A DNA stretch of 64,000 bases from assembly GCA_947471745.1 (NCBI GenBank), contig CANJKZ010000820.1, forward strand, positions 1,835,501-1,899,500. The letters are read 5' to 3'. Origin of the DNA: Closterium sp. Naga37s-1 (taxonomy: Eukaryota > Streptophyta > Zygnematophyceae > Desmidiales > Closteriaceae). The translations under genes and the position numbers were made by a program. Every line of letters begins with the position of its first letter. Positions within the stretch are counted from its first letter, which is position 1. Of the stretch, positions 10,709 through 20,956 are shown piece after piece. The notes under the pieces are model-generated. The model was given only the letters and a program-made list of their open reading frames with translations, had not been told where the DNA came from and ran no database searches.

Positions 10709-10838
10709 TGTCAAATTATATGCCTGTGTTATAATTAAATATAGGCTTTAGTGGGGTCGCTAATGTAGGGTATAGGTTTTGGTACTTGTACCCAACATTC
10801 TAGATAGTCAAACCCATCCTTTCCCTTTACTCTCGACA
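10709..10838 (+). repeat. 3' LTR of copia-1
   Basis: 130 bp, TGTCAAATTATATG...CTCTCGACA, about seven substitutions from the left LTR. It is preceded by a G-rich tract (CCTATGGGGGTG) that would serve as polypurine tract and followed by the target duplication GTAGG. Confidence 0.95.
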
Positions 10839-12004
10839 GTAGGATGTGGTAAACTCATTGAAAGAAATTGTTGCGCCAAGTAGTACAGTAACAGCAAGAA
10901 GGTGAGAGAAGTACATTGCACAACACACCACGCATTGACACCAAATCTAGCACAAGTACATGCAAGTATGTTTGCAATGGAGAACAAGAACCGAGCGCAC
11001 AGAATGCCCCTTGTCATCCTCCCACGTGATGCTGCCATACTTGAACAACCTGAACCTCATCCACACTACAACCTTCACCTTGAACCTTACTCGCTCCCCA
11101 GGAGCTATGGTAAACTTTGAAGGCACCACTCTCACACTCACAAACTTGGGGGCCTTTATCCTCACCCTATAGGTTGACGTGGTATCTGAGACGTTCGTCA
11201 CAGTCCGTGTAGCAGTAACTTTATTCGCTATGTTGACCAGCGAGATAGAAGGACGATTCAGGTTCCTGGGACCTGTCCGAACGTCTGTCGAGCCCTTTTC
11301 ATGCTCACGTCAGCAAGAAAGTTGCGGAAATCTTGCTCCCCGGCATCATAGGTCAACCCAGGGTCAAGCGCACTAGCGGGAAACACATGCCCCGCTCCCA
11401 TTTGCCACGGCGTGGCTGGCTTCCCATGTAGATTTTTAATAAGATTCTTCTTGTTGTCTGTGCGGCGCGCTGTCGTCATCATGGCAGACATGACCTTTGC
11501 AGGCGTCCAATCAGGATGCTGCTGGATGATCAGAGCAGCCACACCGGCAATATGCGCCGCCGCCACGGCCGTGCTCTTACGAGCCATGAACGACCCCGTC
11601 TCGCCGACGGTTGCCCCGGAAGCAGCGGCAAGGATGTTGACTCCCGGGGCGATGATGTCCGGCTTGAGAATGGCGTTGGAGGGGAAAGTCTTCCTTGGGT
11701 GGCAGATGGTGCACTGGGCCATCATGGCTGGGCCGGACGCGGACCATTCGGGAACCCTCGGGTAGGAAGTTGCTGAAGGGGTGGTGGTGGCAGGAAGTCC
11801 GGTTCCCACCAGTGCTGACATGTGGGGGCATGCTGTTGCTGATGGGCATAATACTGTTGCTGTTGGGCCTGTGGTGTTTGCAGGAGATTCTGACGCTGCT
11901 CGTACAGCTGCTGCTGCTGTTGTTGTTGTTGTTGACATTCAAATGAAGGCGGCCTGAGGCACGGTACTGCGTGGTGGGGCAGGGAGGGTGCTGGTTGGCA
12001 TGAG

Positions 12005-14030
12005 AAGGGCAAGAAGAGACGCAGGATGAGGGCGGAGATGCGAGATGAGGAAGGAGATGCGAGATGAGGAAGGAGATGCGAGATGAGGGCGGAGATGCGA
12101 GATGAGGAAGGAGATGCGAGATGAGGGAGGAGATGCGAGATGAGGGAGGAGATGCGAGATGAGGAAGGAGATGCGAGATGAGGGAGGAGATGCGAGATGA
12201 GGGAGGAGATGCGAGATGAGGGAGGAGATGCGAGATGAGGGAGGAGATGCGAGATGAGGGAGGAGATGCGAGATGAGGGAGGAGATGCGAGATGAGGGAG
12301 GAGATGCGAGATGAGGGAGGAGATGCGAGATGAGGGAGGAGATGCGAGATGAGGGAGGAGATGCGAGATGAGGGAGGAGATGCGAGATGAGGGAGGAGAT
12401 GCGAGATGAGGGAGGAGATGCGAGATGAGGGAGGAGATGCGAGATGAGGAAGGAGATGCGAGATGAGGGAGGAGATGCGAGATGAGGAAGGAGATGCGAG
12501 ATGAGGGAGGAGATGCGAGATGAGGGAGGAGATGCGAGATGAGGGAGGAGATGCGAGATGAGGGAGGAGATGCGAGATGAGGGAGGAGATGCGAGATGAG
12601 GGAGGAGATGCGAGATGAGGGAGGAGATGCGAGATGAGGGAGGAGATGCGAGATGAGGGAGGAGATGCGAGATGAGGGAGGAGATGCGAGATGAGGGAGG
12701 AGATGCGAGATGAGGGAGGAGATGCGAGATGAGGGAGGAGATGCGAGATGAGGGAGGAGATGCGAGATGAGGGAGGAGATGCGAGATGAGGGAGGAGATG
12801 CGAGATGAGGGAGGAGATGCGAGATGAGGGAGGAGATGCGAGATGAGGAGGAGATGCGAGATGAGGGAGGAGATGCGAGATGAGGAAGGAGATGCGAGAT
12901 GAGGGAGGAGATGCGAGATGAGGGAGGAGATGCGAGATGAGGGAGGAGATGCGAGATGAGGGAGGAGATGCGAGATGAGGGAGGAGATGCGAGATGAGGG
13001 AGGAGATGCGAGATGAGGGAGGAGATGCGAGATGAGGGAGGAGATGCGAGATGAGGGAGGAGATGCGAGATGAGGGAGGAGATGCGAGATGAGGGAGGAG
13101 ATGCGAGATGAGGGAGGAGATGCGAGATGAGGGAGGAGATGCGAGATGAGGGAGGAGATGCGAGATGAGGGAGGAGATGCGAGATGAGGGAGGAGATGCG
13201 AGATGAGGGAGGAGATGCGAGATGAGGGAGGAGATGCGAGATGAGGGAGGAGATGCGAGATGAGGGAGGAGATGCGAGATGAGGGAGGAGATGCGAGATG
13301 AGGGAGGAGATGCGAGATGAGGAAGGAGATGCGAGATGAGGAAGGAGATGCGAGATGAGGGAGGAGATGCGAGATGAGGAAGGAGATGCGAGATGAGGGA
13401 GGAGATGCGAGATGAGGGAGGAGATGCGAGATGAGGGAGGAGGTGCGAGATGAGGGAGGAGATGCGAGATGAGGGAGGAGATGCGAGATGAGGGAGGAGA
13501 TGCGAGATGAGGGAGGAGATGCGAGATGAGGGAGGAGATGCGAGATGAGGGAGGAGATGCGAGATGAGGGAGGAGATGCGAGATGAGGGAGGAGATGCGA
13601 GATGAGGGAGGAGATGCGAGATGAGGGAGGAGATGCGAGATGAGGGAGGAGATGCGAGATGAGGGAGGAGATGCGAGATGAGGGAGGAGATGCGAGATGA
13701 GGGAGGAGATGCGAGATGAGGAAGGAGATGCGAGATGAGGGAGGAGATGCGAGATGAGGAAGGAGATGCGAGATGAGGGAGGAGATGCGAGATGAGGGAG
13801 GAGATGCGAGATGAGGGAGGAGATGAGGGAGGAGATGCGAGATGAGGGAGGAGATGCGAGATGAGGGAGGAGATGCGAGATGAGGGAGGAGATGCGAGAT
13901 GAGGGAGGAGATGCGAGATGAGGGAGGAGATGCGAGATGAGGGAGGAGATGCGAGATGAGGGAGGAGATGCGAGATGAGGGAGGAGATGCGAGATGAGGG
14001 AGGAGATGCGAGATGAGGGAGGAGAGCGTG
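12005..14030. repeat. 19-bp minisatellite, about 105 copies, intron 6 of subtilase A
   Basis: Unit GAGATGCGAGATGAGGGAG with a few GGAAG variants and two short deletions (near 12846 and 13825). It fills most of intron 6 (11967-14170). Copy B keeps only two or three diverged units at the matching place (about 45580-45620). The unit has no stop codon in three frames of the minus strand, which creates long Ser/Pro/His/Leu open stretches that are not genes. Confidence 0.97.
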
Positions 14031-14302
14031 GAGAAGTGCATGAACGAAGAGCATGTGGTAGCCTGTCCTCATAGCCTGGGCAAGGAAGAGGAGGAAGAAT
14101 CACCATGTGTGCACATGTCCTCATAGCCTGGGGCTGCAACCTCCGTCACTCTCTAGCGAGTCCTTCTCACCTGGCCCCCACGCTGATGTAGTAGGGTGAA
14201 GAGTTCTTGACGACATGTAACTGCCCGAACCAGTACTGGTGAAAAGTTGGTGTCGACTTGGGATTGTTGCCCGCTGCCAGGACCACCGTCACTCCGGCCT
14301 GA

Positions 14303-14516
14303 AGAGGGGAGGAGGGAGGGAGGGAGGGAGGGAGGGAGGGAGGGAGGGAGGGAGGGAGGGAGGGAGGGAGGGAGGGAGGGAGGGAGGGAGGGAGGGAGGG
14401 AGCGAGGGAGGGAGGGAGGGAGGGAGCGAGGGAGGGAGGGAGGGAGGGAGGGAGGGAGGGAGGGAGGGAGGGAGGGAGGGAGGGAGGGAGGGAGGGAGGG
14501 AGGGAGGGAGGGGGGG
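14303..14516. repeat. GGGA tetranucleotide array, intron 5 of subtilase A
   Basis: About 50 copies of GGGA with a few GCGA interruptions, ending in a G run. It lies directly upstream of exon 6 in the gene's direction, so the transcript reads (TCCC)n as an extended polypyrimidine tract before the 3' splice site at 14299. Copy B has the same array at 45953-46184. Confidence 0.97.
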
Positions 14517-14769
14517 GAGCACAAGGAGTGAAAACAGAAGGGCACGGAGAGTTAGTGGAGGGTGCTAGGGTCAGAGAGAGTAGCATCACCACAGAGAAAT
14601 TGAGACAACCACATGAGGGATGGCTGACAAGGGGGCTACAATAGTATGCAAGCATGAGTGGAAGTACAGTACCGATCTGTACTCGCGTGTCACACCCACC
14701 CACCGCGTTAGTAGGGACGCTCGAATCTGCTTACGAAAACAGCTTGGGCCACCAGGCCAACCAGCGAAG

Positions 14770-14880
14770 CCTTACCTACCGCATTCCCCTCACACCCACC
14801 GCATTCCCCTCACACCCACCGCACGCCCCTCACACCCACCGCACGCCCCTCACACCCACCGCACGCCCCTCACACCCACC
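14770..14880. repeat. 20-bp repeat at the exon 5 donor of subtilase A
   Basis: About five units of CACACCCACCGCACGCCCCT. The last unit includes the exon 5 donor (GTGGGT on the minus strand), so each unit carries a donor-like site. Copy B has about eleven units at 46460-46695. Confidence 0.9.
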
Positions 14881-15224
14881 GCAAGAGCGCCGAGGAAAGG
14901 AATGTCGTCGAAGTAGTTCCGCTTGCCGACCTCCACTGGTAAGGGCATCAGATTCACGGCCAGCACATCCACACCGTCCGCCACGGCCTGATCAACGGCT
15001 GCAAAGACGTCTGCGTATGTACCGTAGGTGTCCGTTTCATCTGAGAGCGAAGAATATTGAAGCCAGTACACCTTGTAGATGGCCAGGCGTGCCTTGGGAG
15101 CCACGCCACTGATGGTGCCCCCTCCAGGCACCTCAACCCCGCTGTTGCCCGCTGCCGCTCTGAAGTTGGGGCGCATGAGGCAGGGAAGGAGTGGGTATGA
15201 GGGGTATGCCATACCGTTGCTATG

Positions 15225-15315
15225 AGGGGCTTGCAGTGGTATGAGAGGCTATGAACGGCTACGAGCGGTTATGAGGGGCTATGAGGGGCTATGAGCGGCT
15301 ATGAGGGGAATGGCC
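15225..15315. repeat. GGCTATGAGC-type short repeat, intron 4 of subtilase A
   Basis: About nine imperfect 9-10-bp units (GCTATGAGGG, GCTATGAGCG). Similar units at 47220-47285 in copy B mark the same intron position beside the long CATGCAC array. Confidence 0.75.
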
Positions 15316-15447
15316 TTGCTACGTGCATTCCTTTCCCCATGTCTGCTAAAGCATAATGAACAGCATTGAACAGCGCCATGCCATACGCTTGAGAGTAGGG
15401 GGAACTGATAGAGAGCGAGGGTGGTCGGAGTTGCGAAGATCATCATG

Positions 15448-16285
15448 CGCCATGCACCATGCGCCATGCACCATGCGCCATGCACGATGCGCCATGCACC
15501 ATGTGCCATGCACCATGCACCATGCATCATGCACCTTGCACCATGAGCCATGCACCATGTGCCATGCACCATGCACTATGCACCATGCACCATGCGCCAT
15601 GCGCCATGCACCATGCGCAATGCACCATGCACCATGCACCATGCATTTTGCACCATGCACCATGCACCATGCACCATGCGCCATGCACCATGCACCATGC
15701 ACCATGCGCCATGCACCATGCACCATGCACCATGCACCATGCGCCATGCGCCATGCGCCATGCGCCATGCGCCATGCACGATGCACAATGCATCATGCAC
15801 CTTGCACCTTGCACCATGCGCCATGCGCCGTGCACCATGCACCATGCACCATGCGCCATGCACCATGCACCATGCGCCATGCACCATGCCCCATGCGCCA
15901 TCCACCATGCGCCATGCACCATGCGCCATGCACCATGCGCCATGCACCATGCACCATGCACCATGCACCATGCGCCATGCGCCATGCGCCATGCGCCATG
16001 CGCCATGCACCATGCACCATGCACCATGCACCATGCGCCATGCACCATGCATCATGCGCCGTGCACCATGCACCATGCACCATGCGCCATGCACCATGCA
16101 CCATGCGCCATCCACCATGCACCATGCGCCATGCACCATGCACCATGCGCCATCCACCATGCGCCATGCGCCATGCGCCATGCGCCATGCACCATGCGCC
16201 ATGCACCATGCACCATGCGCCATGCGCCATGCACCATCCACCCTGCACCATACGCCATGCACCATCCACCATGCACCACGCAACA
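15448..16285. repeat. 7-bp CATGCAC/CATGCGC array, intron 4 of subtilase A
   Basis: About 115 units of CATGCRC (mostly CATGCAC and CATGCGC, with rarer CATCCAC, CTTGCAC and CATACGC). The homologous intron of copy B holds a 5-kb array of CATGCACCACACAC, two 7-mers in strict alternation. Stop-free frames on both strands give spurious MHHAPC and MVHGAW open stretches. Confidence 0.95.
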
Positions 16286-16299
16286 TGCAACATGCACCG

Positions 16300-16523
16300 C
16301 ACATCCGTGCACTCACCTCACGTCCCTGCACTCACCCGGCACACCATGTGCCGTGCACCATACGCCGTGCAACATGCAACATGCACGCACCGCACGCCCC
16401 TGCACTCACCTCACATCCCTGCACCCACCTCACGTCCCTTCACTCACCTCACGTCCCTTCACTCACCTCACGTCCCTTCACTCACCTCACGTCCCTTCAC
16501 TCACCTCACGTCCCTTCACTCAC
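16300..16523. repeat. 19-bp CACGTCCCTTCACTCACCT repeat at the exon 4 donor of subtilase A
   Basis: Five or six good units plus diverged ones. Each contains CTCACC, so on the coding strand each carries a GGTGAG donor-like hexamer; the genuine exon 4 donor is in the last unit (16518-16523). Copy B has about 18 units at 52290-52647. Confidence 0.9.
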
Positions 16524-16809
16524 CCGGCACACCATGTGCCATGGCCTCTAGAATCCCGTGGGGACAGCCAGTTGAGGGTGAGGTTCACGCTTTCATATTC
16601 ACTCTCAAAGCCTGCGTAAAACACGCCCCCTCCGATAATCTTGTTGTTACAAGCGAAGTCGCTTGTAGTGGGACACGTGCCCGCCCACCCAGCAGGGAGC
16701 GTGCTGCTGTAGCCCTGGCGGGGACGAGGAGGGGTGGGGTGTGTAGGGGGTTGGCAAGTTGGAAAACGAAGGTCTGAGCTCGGAGATTTGAGTACTCTGC
16801 AAGGAGAGT

Positions 16810-17290
16810 TGGCGTGAACAGTGAGGGTGGGCTTATAAGGTGAACATTGAGGGTGGGCTTATAAGGTGAACATTGAGGGTGGGCTTATAAGGTGAACATT
16901 GAGGGTGGGCTTATAAGGTGAACATTGAGGGTGGGCTTATAAGGTGAACATTGAGGGTGGGCTTATAAGGTGAACAGTGAGGGTGGGCTTATAAGGTGAA
17001 CATTGAGGGTGGGCTTATAAGGTGAACATTGAGGGTGGGCTTATAAGGTGAACATTGAGGGTGGGCTTATAAGGTGAACATTGAGGGTGGGCTTATAAGG
17101 TGAACATTGAGGGTGGGCTTATAAGGTGAACATTGAGGGTGGGCTTATAAGGTGAACATTGAGGGTGGGCTTATAAGGTGAACATTGAGGGTGGGCTTAT
17201 CAGGTGAACATTGAGGGTGGGCTTATCAGGTGAACATTGAGGGTGGGCTTATAAGGTGAACATTGAGGGTGGGCTTCTAAGGTGAACAGT
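16810..17290. repeat. 26-bp minisatellite, about 18 copies, intron 3 of subtilase A
   Basis: Unit begins GTGAACATTGAGGGTGGGCT and ends TATAAG, very homogeneous. Copy B has about five diverged units at 53165-53290 in the same intron, next to the exon 3 donor. Confidence 0.96.
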
Positions 17291-17302
17291 GAGGGGGTGC
17301 AG

Positions 17303-17303
<1 letters not shown>

Positions 17304-17340
<37 letters not shown>

Positions 17341-17367
17341 GCGGCGGCGGCGGCGGCGGCGGCAGCA
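17304..17367. repeat. CAG/CGG trinucleotide tract in intron 3 of subtilase A
   Basis: About 12 AGC/CAG triplets run directly into about nine CGG triplets, close to the exon 3 donor at 17404-17409. The transcript would read CCG and CTG repeats. Copy B lacks the tract. Such tracts are length-unstable. Confidence 0.95.
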
Positions 17368-17749
17368 CGTGAGGGGAAGAGGCCCAGCAATGCGCGGCTG
17401 AGAACGTACGGTGTCGTCAAAGGAGGGGTGCTCCGGCCACACGCCGGTATCCACAATCCCAATCACCGTGCCATCGCCACCGTCGCTCGACGCTCCAGCC
17501 GGAGTGGCAGAAGCAGTGGGAGTGGCATCAGCGGGAGAGGCAGCAGCGGAAGCAGCAGAAGAGAGGGCGTGGGGCAGGTTGAGAGACTTGTACGCGTCGG
17601 CGGTGGTGGTGGAGGTGGCGTGGCGTGTGATGGTCCGAGAGGGCGTGACGGACGCCACAGAGGGGTGCCGCCTCATGCGCTGCACCTGCGCTGCCGTGAG
17701 GATCGCTGCAAAACCGTTGGACGCGTGCACGTAGCTGAGAAGGGGGGGA

Positions 17750-19440
17750 AGAGGGAGGGTGGGCAGGGGAAGAAGAGAGAAGGCGGGCAGGGGAGGGCGG
17801 GCAGGGGAAGAAGAGAGAAGGCGGGCAGGGGAGGGCGGGTAGGGGAAGAAGAGAGAAGGCGCGCAGGGGAGGGCGGGTAGGGGAAGAAGAGAGAAGGCGG
17901 GCAGGGGAGGGCGGGTAGGGGAAGAAGAGAGAAGGCGCGCAGGGGAGGGCGGGTAGGGGAAGAAGAGAGAAGGCGGGCAGGGGAGGGCGGGTAGGGGAAG
18001 AAGAGAGAAGGCGGGCAGGGGAGGGCGGGTAGGGGAAGAAGAGAGAAGGCGCGCAGGGGAGGGCGGGTAGGGGAAGAAGAGAGAAGGCGCGCAGGGGAGG
18101 GCGGGTAGGGGAAGAAGAGAGAAGGCGGGCAGGGGAGGGCGGGTAGGGGAAGAAGAGAGAAGGCGCGCAGGGGAGGGCGGGTAGGGGAAGAAGAGAGAAG
18201 GCGCGCAGGGGAGGGCGGGTAGGGGAAGAAGAGAGAAGGCGGGCAGGGGAGGGCGGGTAGGGGAAGAAGAGAGAAGGCGCGCAGGGGAGGGCGGGTAGGG
18301 GAAGAAGAGAGAAGGCGGGCAGGGGAGGGCGGGTAGGGGAAGAAGAGAGAAGGCGGGCAGGGGAGGGCGGGTAGGGGAAGAAGAGAGAAGGCGCGCAGGG
18401 GAGGGCGGGTAGGGGAAGAAGAGAGAAGGCGCGCAGGGGAGGGCGGGTAGGGGAAGAAGAGAGAAGGCGGGCAGGGGAGGGCGGGTAGGGGAAGAAGAGA
18501 GAAGGCGCGCAGGGGAGGGCGGGTAGGGGAAGAAGAGAGAAGGCGCGCAGGGGAGGGCGGGTAGGGGAAGAAGAGAGAAGGCGCGCAGGGGAGGGCGGGT
18601 AGGGGAAGAAGAGAGAAGGCGCGCAGGGGAGGGCGGGTAGGGGAAGAAGAGAGAAGGCGCGCAGGGGAGGGCGGGTAGGGGAAGAAGAGAGAAGGCGGGC
18701 AGGGGAGGGCGGGTAGGGGAAGAAGAGAGAAGGCGGGCAGGGGAGGGCGGGTAGGGGAAGAAGAGAGAAGGCGCGCAGGGGAGGGCGGGTAGGGGAAGAA
18801 GAGAGAAGGCGCGCAGGGGAGGGCGGGTAGGGGAAGAAGAGAGAAGGCGGGCAGGGGAAGGCGGGTAGGGGAAGAAGAGAGAAGGCGCGCAGGGGAGGGC
18901 GGGTAGGGGAAGAAGAGAGAAGGCGCGCAGGGGAGGGCGGGTAGGGGAAGAAGAGAGAAGGCGCGCAGGGGAGGGCGGGTAGGGGAAGAAGAGAGAAGGC
19001 GGGCAGGGGAGGGCGGGTAGGGGAAGAAGAGAGAAGGCGGGCAGGGGAGGGCGGGTAGGGGAAGAAGAGAGAAGGCGCGCAGGGGAGGGCGGGTAGGGGA
19101 AGAAGAGAGAAGGCGCGCAGGGGAGGGCGGGTAGGGGAAGAAGAGAGAAGGCGGGCAGGGGAGGGCGGGTAGGGGAAGAAGAGAGAAGGCGCGCAGGGGA
19201 GGGCGGGTAGGGGAAGAAGAGAGAAGGCGCGCAGGGGAGGGCGGGTAGGGGAAGAAGAGAGAAGGCGCGCAGGGGAGGGCGGGTAGGGGAAGAAGAGAGA
19301 AGGCGCGCAGGGGAGGGCGGGTAGGGGAAGAAGAGAGAAGGCGCGCAGGGGAGGGCGGGTAGGGGAAGAAGAGAGAAGGCGCGCAGGGGAGGGCGGGTAG
19401 GGGAAGAAGAGAGAAGGCGCGCAGGGGAGGGCGGGTGGCG
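17750..19440. repeat. 38-bp minisatellite, about 44 copies, intron 2 of subtilase A
   Basis: Unit contains GGGAAGAAGAGAGAAGGC, a GGGC or GCGC variant dinucleotide pair, then AGGGGAGGGCGGGTA. Two variants (GGGCAGG and GCGCAGG) alternate irregularly, usable for tracing duplication blocks. Intron 2 of copy B is only about 200 bp and has no array. The ends of the array carry copies of the exon 3 acceptor junction (see findings). Confidence 0.96.
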
Positions 19441-20084
19441 GAAACAAGAAGGGAGAGGGCCACTGAGAAGTCTTTCGACGCGCGCACGTAGCTGAGAAGG
19501 GGGGGCAGAGGGAGGGTGGGAAGGGGAAGCGGAGGGAAGGTAGCATAGCAGGGGCCACGAGTGAACTTGTGCGGTTGACCTGGTTGTGGTGAGGGGTGCA
19601 AGAGTGATAGAGACGCCTGATACGGCAAAATCTGCGAGTGAAGAGATGACTCTAGAGGCGAGTGAAGAGATGACTCTAGAGATGACACCTATAAACCATC
19701 TTCCCCTCACCTGTGCACCATCTTCCCCTCACCTATACACCATCTTCTCACACAATAAAGTCCCCTCTCCTCTCACCTATAGATCATCTTCCCCTCACCT
19801 GTAAACCATCTTCCCTGCGTCCACCCCGCTGTCTCTCAGCACGGCCTGCTGCATGCGCTGCAGCAGCTGCTTGAACGCCCTCACGCCCGGCGCCCTCATG
19901 TTCAACCGCGGCCGCCGCAACCGACGGTTTGTGCCTACTGAACCGCTGGTAGCGGCAGCAGCCGCAGCGGTGACAGGTTCACCAGAAGCCGTGCCAACGC
20001 CACCGTTGCTTTCAACAGAAGCAGCGTCAACGCCACCATTGCTAGTCACAGAGGAGGAAAACTCGGCACCGTTGGCAGCATCAG

Positions 20085-20282
20085 TACTGTGGGCTGCATC
20101 GGCACCGTTGGCTGCATCGGCACCGTTGGCTGCATCGGCACCGTTGGCTGCATTGGCACCGTTGGATGCATCGGCACCGTTGGCTGCATCGGCACCGTTG
20201 GCTGCATCGGCACCGTTGCCTGCATCGGCACCGTTGGCTGCATCCGCACCGTTGGCTGCATCGGCACCGTTGGATGCATCGT
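20085..20282 (-). repeat. Coding 18-bp repeat (NGADAA) in the subtilase A propeptide
   Basis: About 11 units of GCATCGGCACCGTTGGCT (plus strand), each encoding the hexapeptide NGADAA in exon 2, with substituted units (NGANAA, NGADAS, NGADAG). Copy B has about four units at 54105-54180. Being a multiple of three, length change keeps frame. Confidence 0.93.
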
Positions 20283-20956
20283 CCGCCGTGGCATCTATCG
20301 CGTTGCCATTAGGGTCGCTGCCCCACACGGCCGTTGCCGGGAAGCCGGGGATTCCGCCTGTGTATGAGGCGACGGGCGGTGCGGAGCGCAGGCGGACGAT
20401 GTAGAGCGCGGAGACATGGGGTGGAGCTGCGGGGGATGGGGGGAGGGGACCAGGGCGAGGGGGGGAATGAGGGAAAGAGGTGGCAGGAAGCGGCAGAGCA
20501 GTGGAAACGTAGGGTGAGGTGAAATATGCAGGAAACTTTCAAAAGGACAAGGGAAGGGGGAGGGTACGTAGGCGGACAATATGTAGAGCATGCAGGCATC
20601 ATAACGGGGAGCTGCAGATTGATTGGCTGGGAAAGCAGGGGCCAGGGAGAGCAGGGGCTAGGGAAGAGGTGGAAACGGGAGTGAGTGGGGGAAGGGAGGG
20701 AGCGGACTAGGCGAAGGATGCATTACAAGGGGACGCTACGAGCCTGCTTTTGAGGCGCCCCAGATATAGTATGCTACGGATGCCCGTGGTGCATGGCCGT
20801 TTGCTCACCGGGGTTGGTGGGGCGGGAGAGTGGCGTTACGGGTAGAGTGAGGAAGAGCAATGGTAGGAGAAGAAAAGCCCATGATCGATAAGGACGTTCT
20901 TTATAAAGCAACGAATGTTGTTCCTCAGAATGCGAGTGTTGCTTGTGAGAAGCCAT

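Larger units (their letters stand above)
3091..10838 (+). mobile_element. Complete Ty1/copia LTR retrotransposon (copia-1), non-functional
   Basis: Bounded by 130-bp LTRs (3091-3220 and 10709-10838) that begin TGTCAAATTATATG and end CTCGACA, and flanked by the 5-bp target duplication GTAGG (3086-3090 and 10839-10843). A primer-binding site follows the left LTR directly and a G-rich polypurine stretch precedes the right one. The internal order is gag remnant, protease remnant, integrase, low-complexity linker, reverse transcriptase, RNase H: the copia order, with integrase before reverse transcriptase. I count about seven differences between the LTRs. The Gag core is missing, the protease active site is deleted, and pol has at least two frameshifts and three stop codons. 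A separate inverted-repeat element sits between the RNase H stop and the right LTR. Insertion was just beyond the 3' end of subtilase A. Confidence 0.93.
10947..20956 (-). pseudogene. Subtilisin-like serine protease, copy A (probable pseudogene, seven exons)
   Basis: Exons (phases agree): 20956-20809, 20426-19799, 17734-17410, 16714-16524, 15159-14880, 14298-14171, 11966-10947. Exon 1 gives a signal peptide (hydrophobic WAFLLLPLLFLTLPVTPL). Exons 2-3 hold an I9-like propeptide (YIVRLRSAPPV, NGFAAILTAAQ) containing a long NGADAA repeat. The S8 domain follows: VIGIVDTGVWPE (catalytic Asp), SPRDSRGHGTWCAG (His), TVVLAAGN (oxyanion Asn), KPDIIAPGVNIL. An Fn3-like C-terminal domain begins at TVTNVSDTTSTYRV. 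The usual PA domain is absent. Defects: in-frame TGA at 11939-11941; a frameshift near 11260, where about 10 bases present in copy B are missing; and KSTAVAAAH where NGTSMAAPH is expected, so catalytic Ser is Ala (11567-11569). An intact protein would be secreted to the wall or vacuole. Confidence 0.85.

Noticed and set aside
12005..14030. CRISPR-like array
   Set aside because: The repeats are contiguous, with no unique spacers and no cas genes, in a eukaryotic gene context. The same applies to the arrays at 16810, 17750, 52290 and 58425.
11577..14139. Minus-strand open frames of 700-831 codons rich in Ser, Pro, His and Leu
   Set aside because: Translations of the 19-bp intron 6 minisatellite running into subtilase A exon 7 in assorted frames. 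Only the exon 7 part is real coding sequence, in one frame.
14289..14545. Possible Pro/Ser repeat protein (LPPSLPPS)
   Set aside because: It is the GGGA tetranucleotide tract in intron 5; the same artefact occurs at 45891-46311.
17200..19710. Minus-strand open frames of 671-836 codons with PPSPARLLSSSPTRPP repeats
   Set aside because: Translations of the 38-bp intron 2 minisatellite. One of them overlaps genuine exon 3 of subtilase A, which is annotated within the gene.
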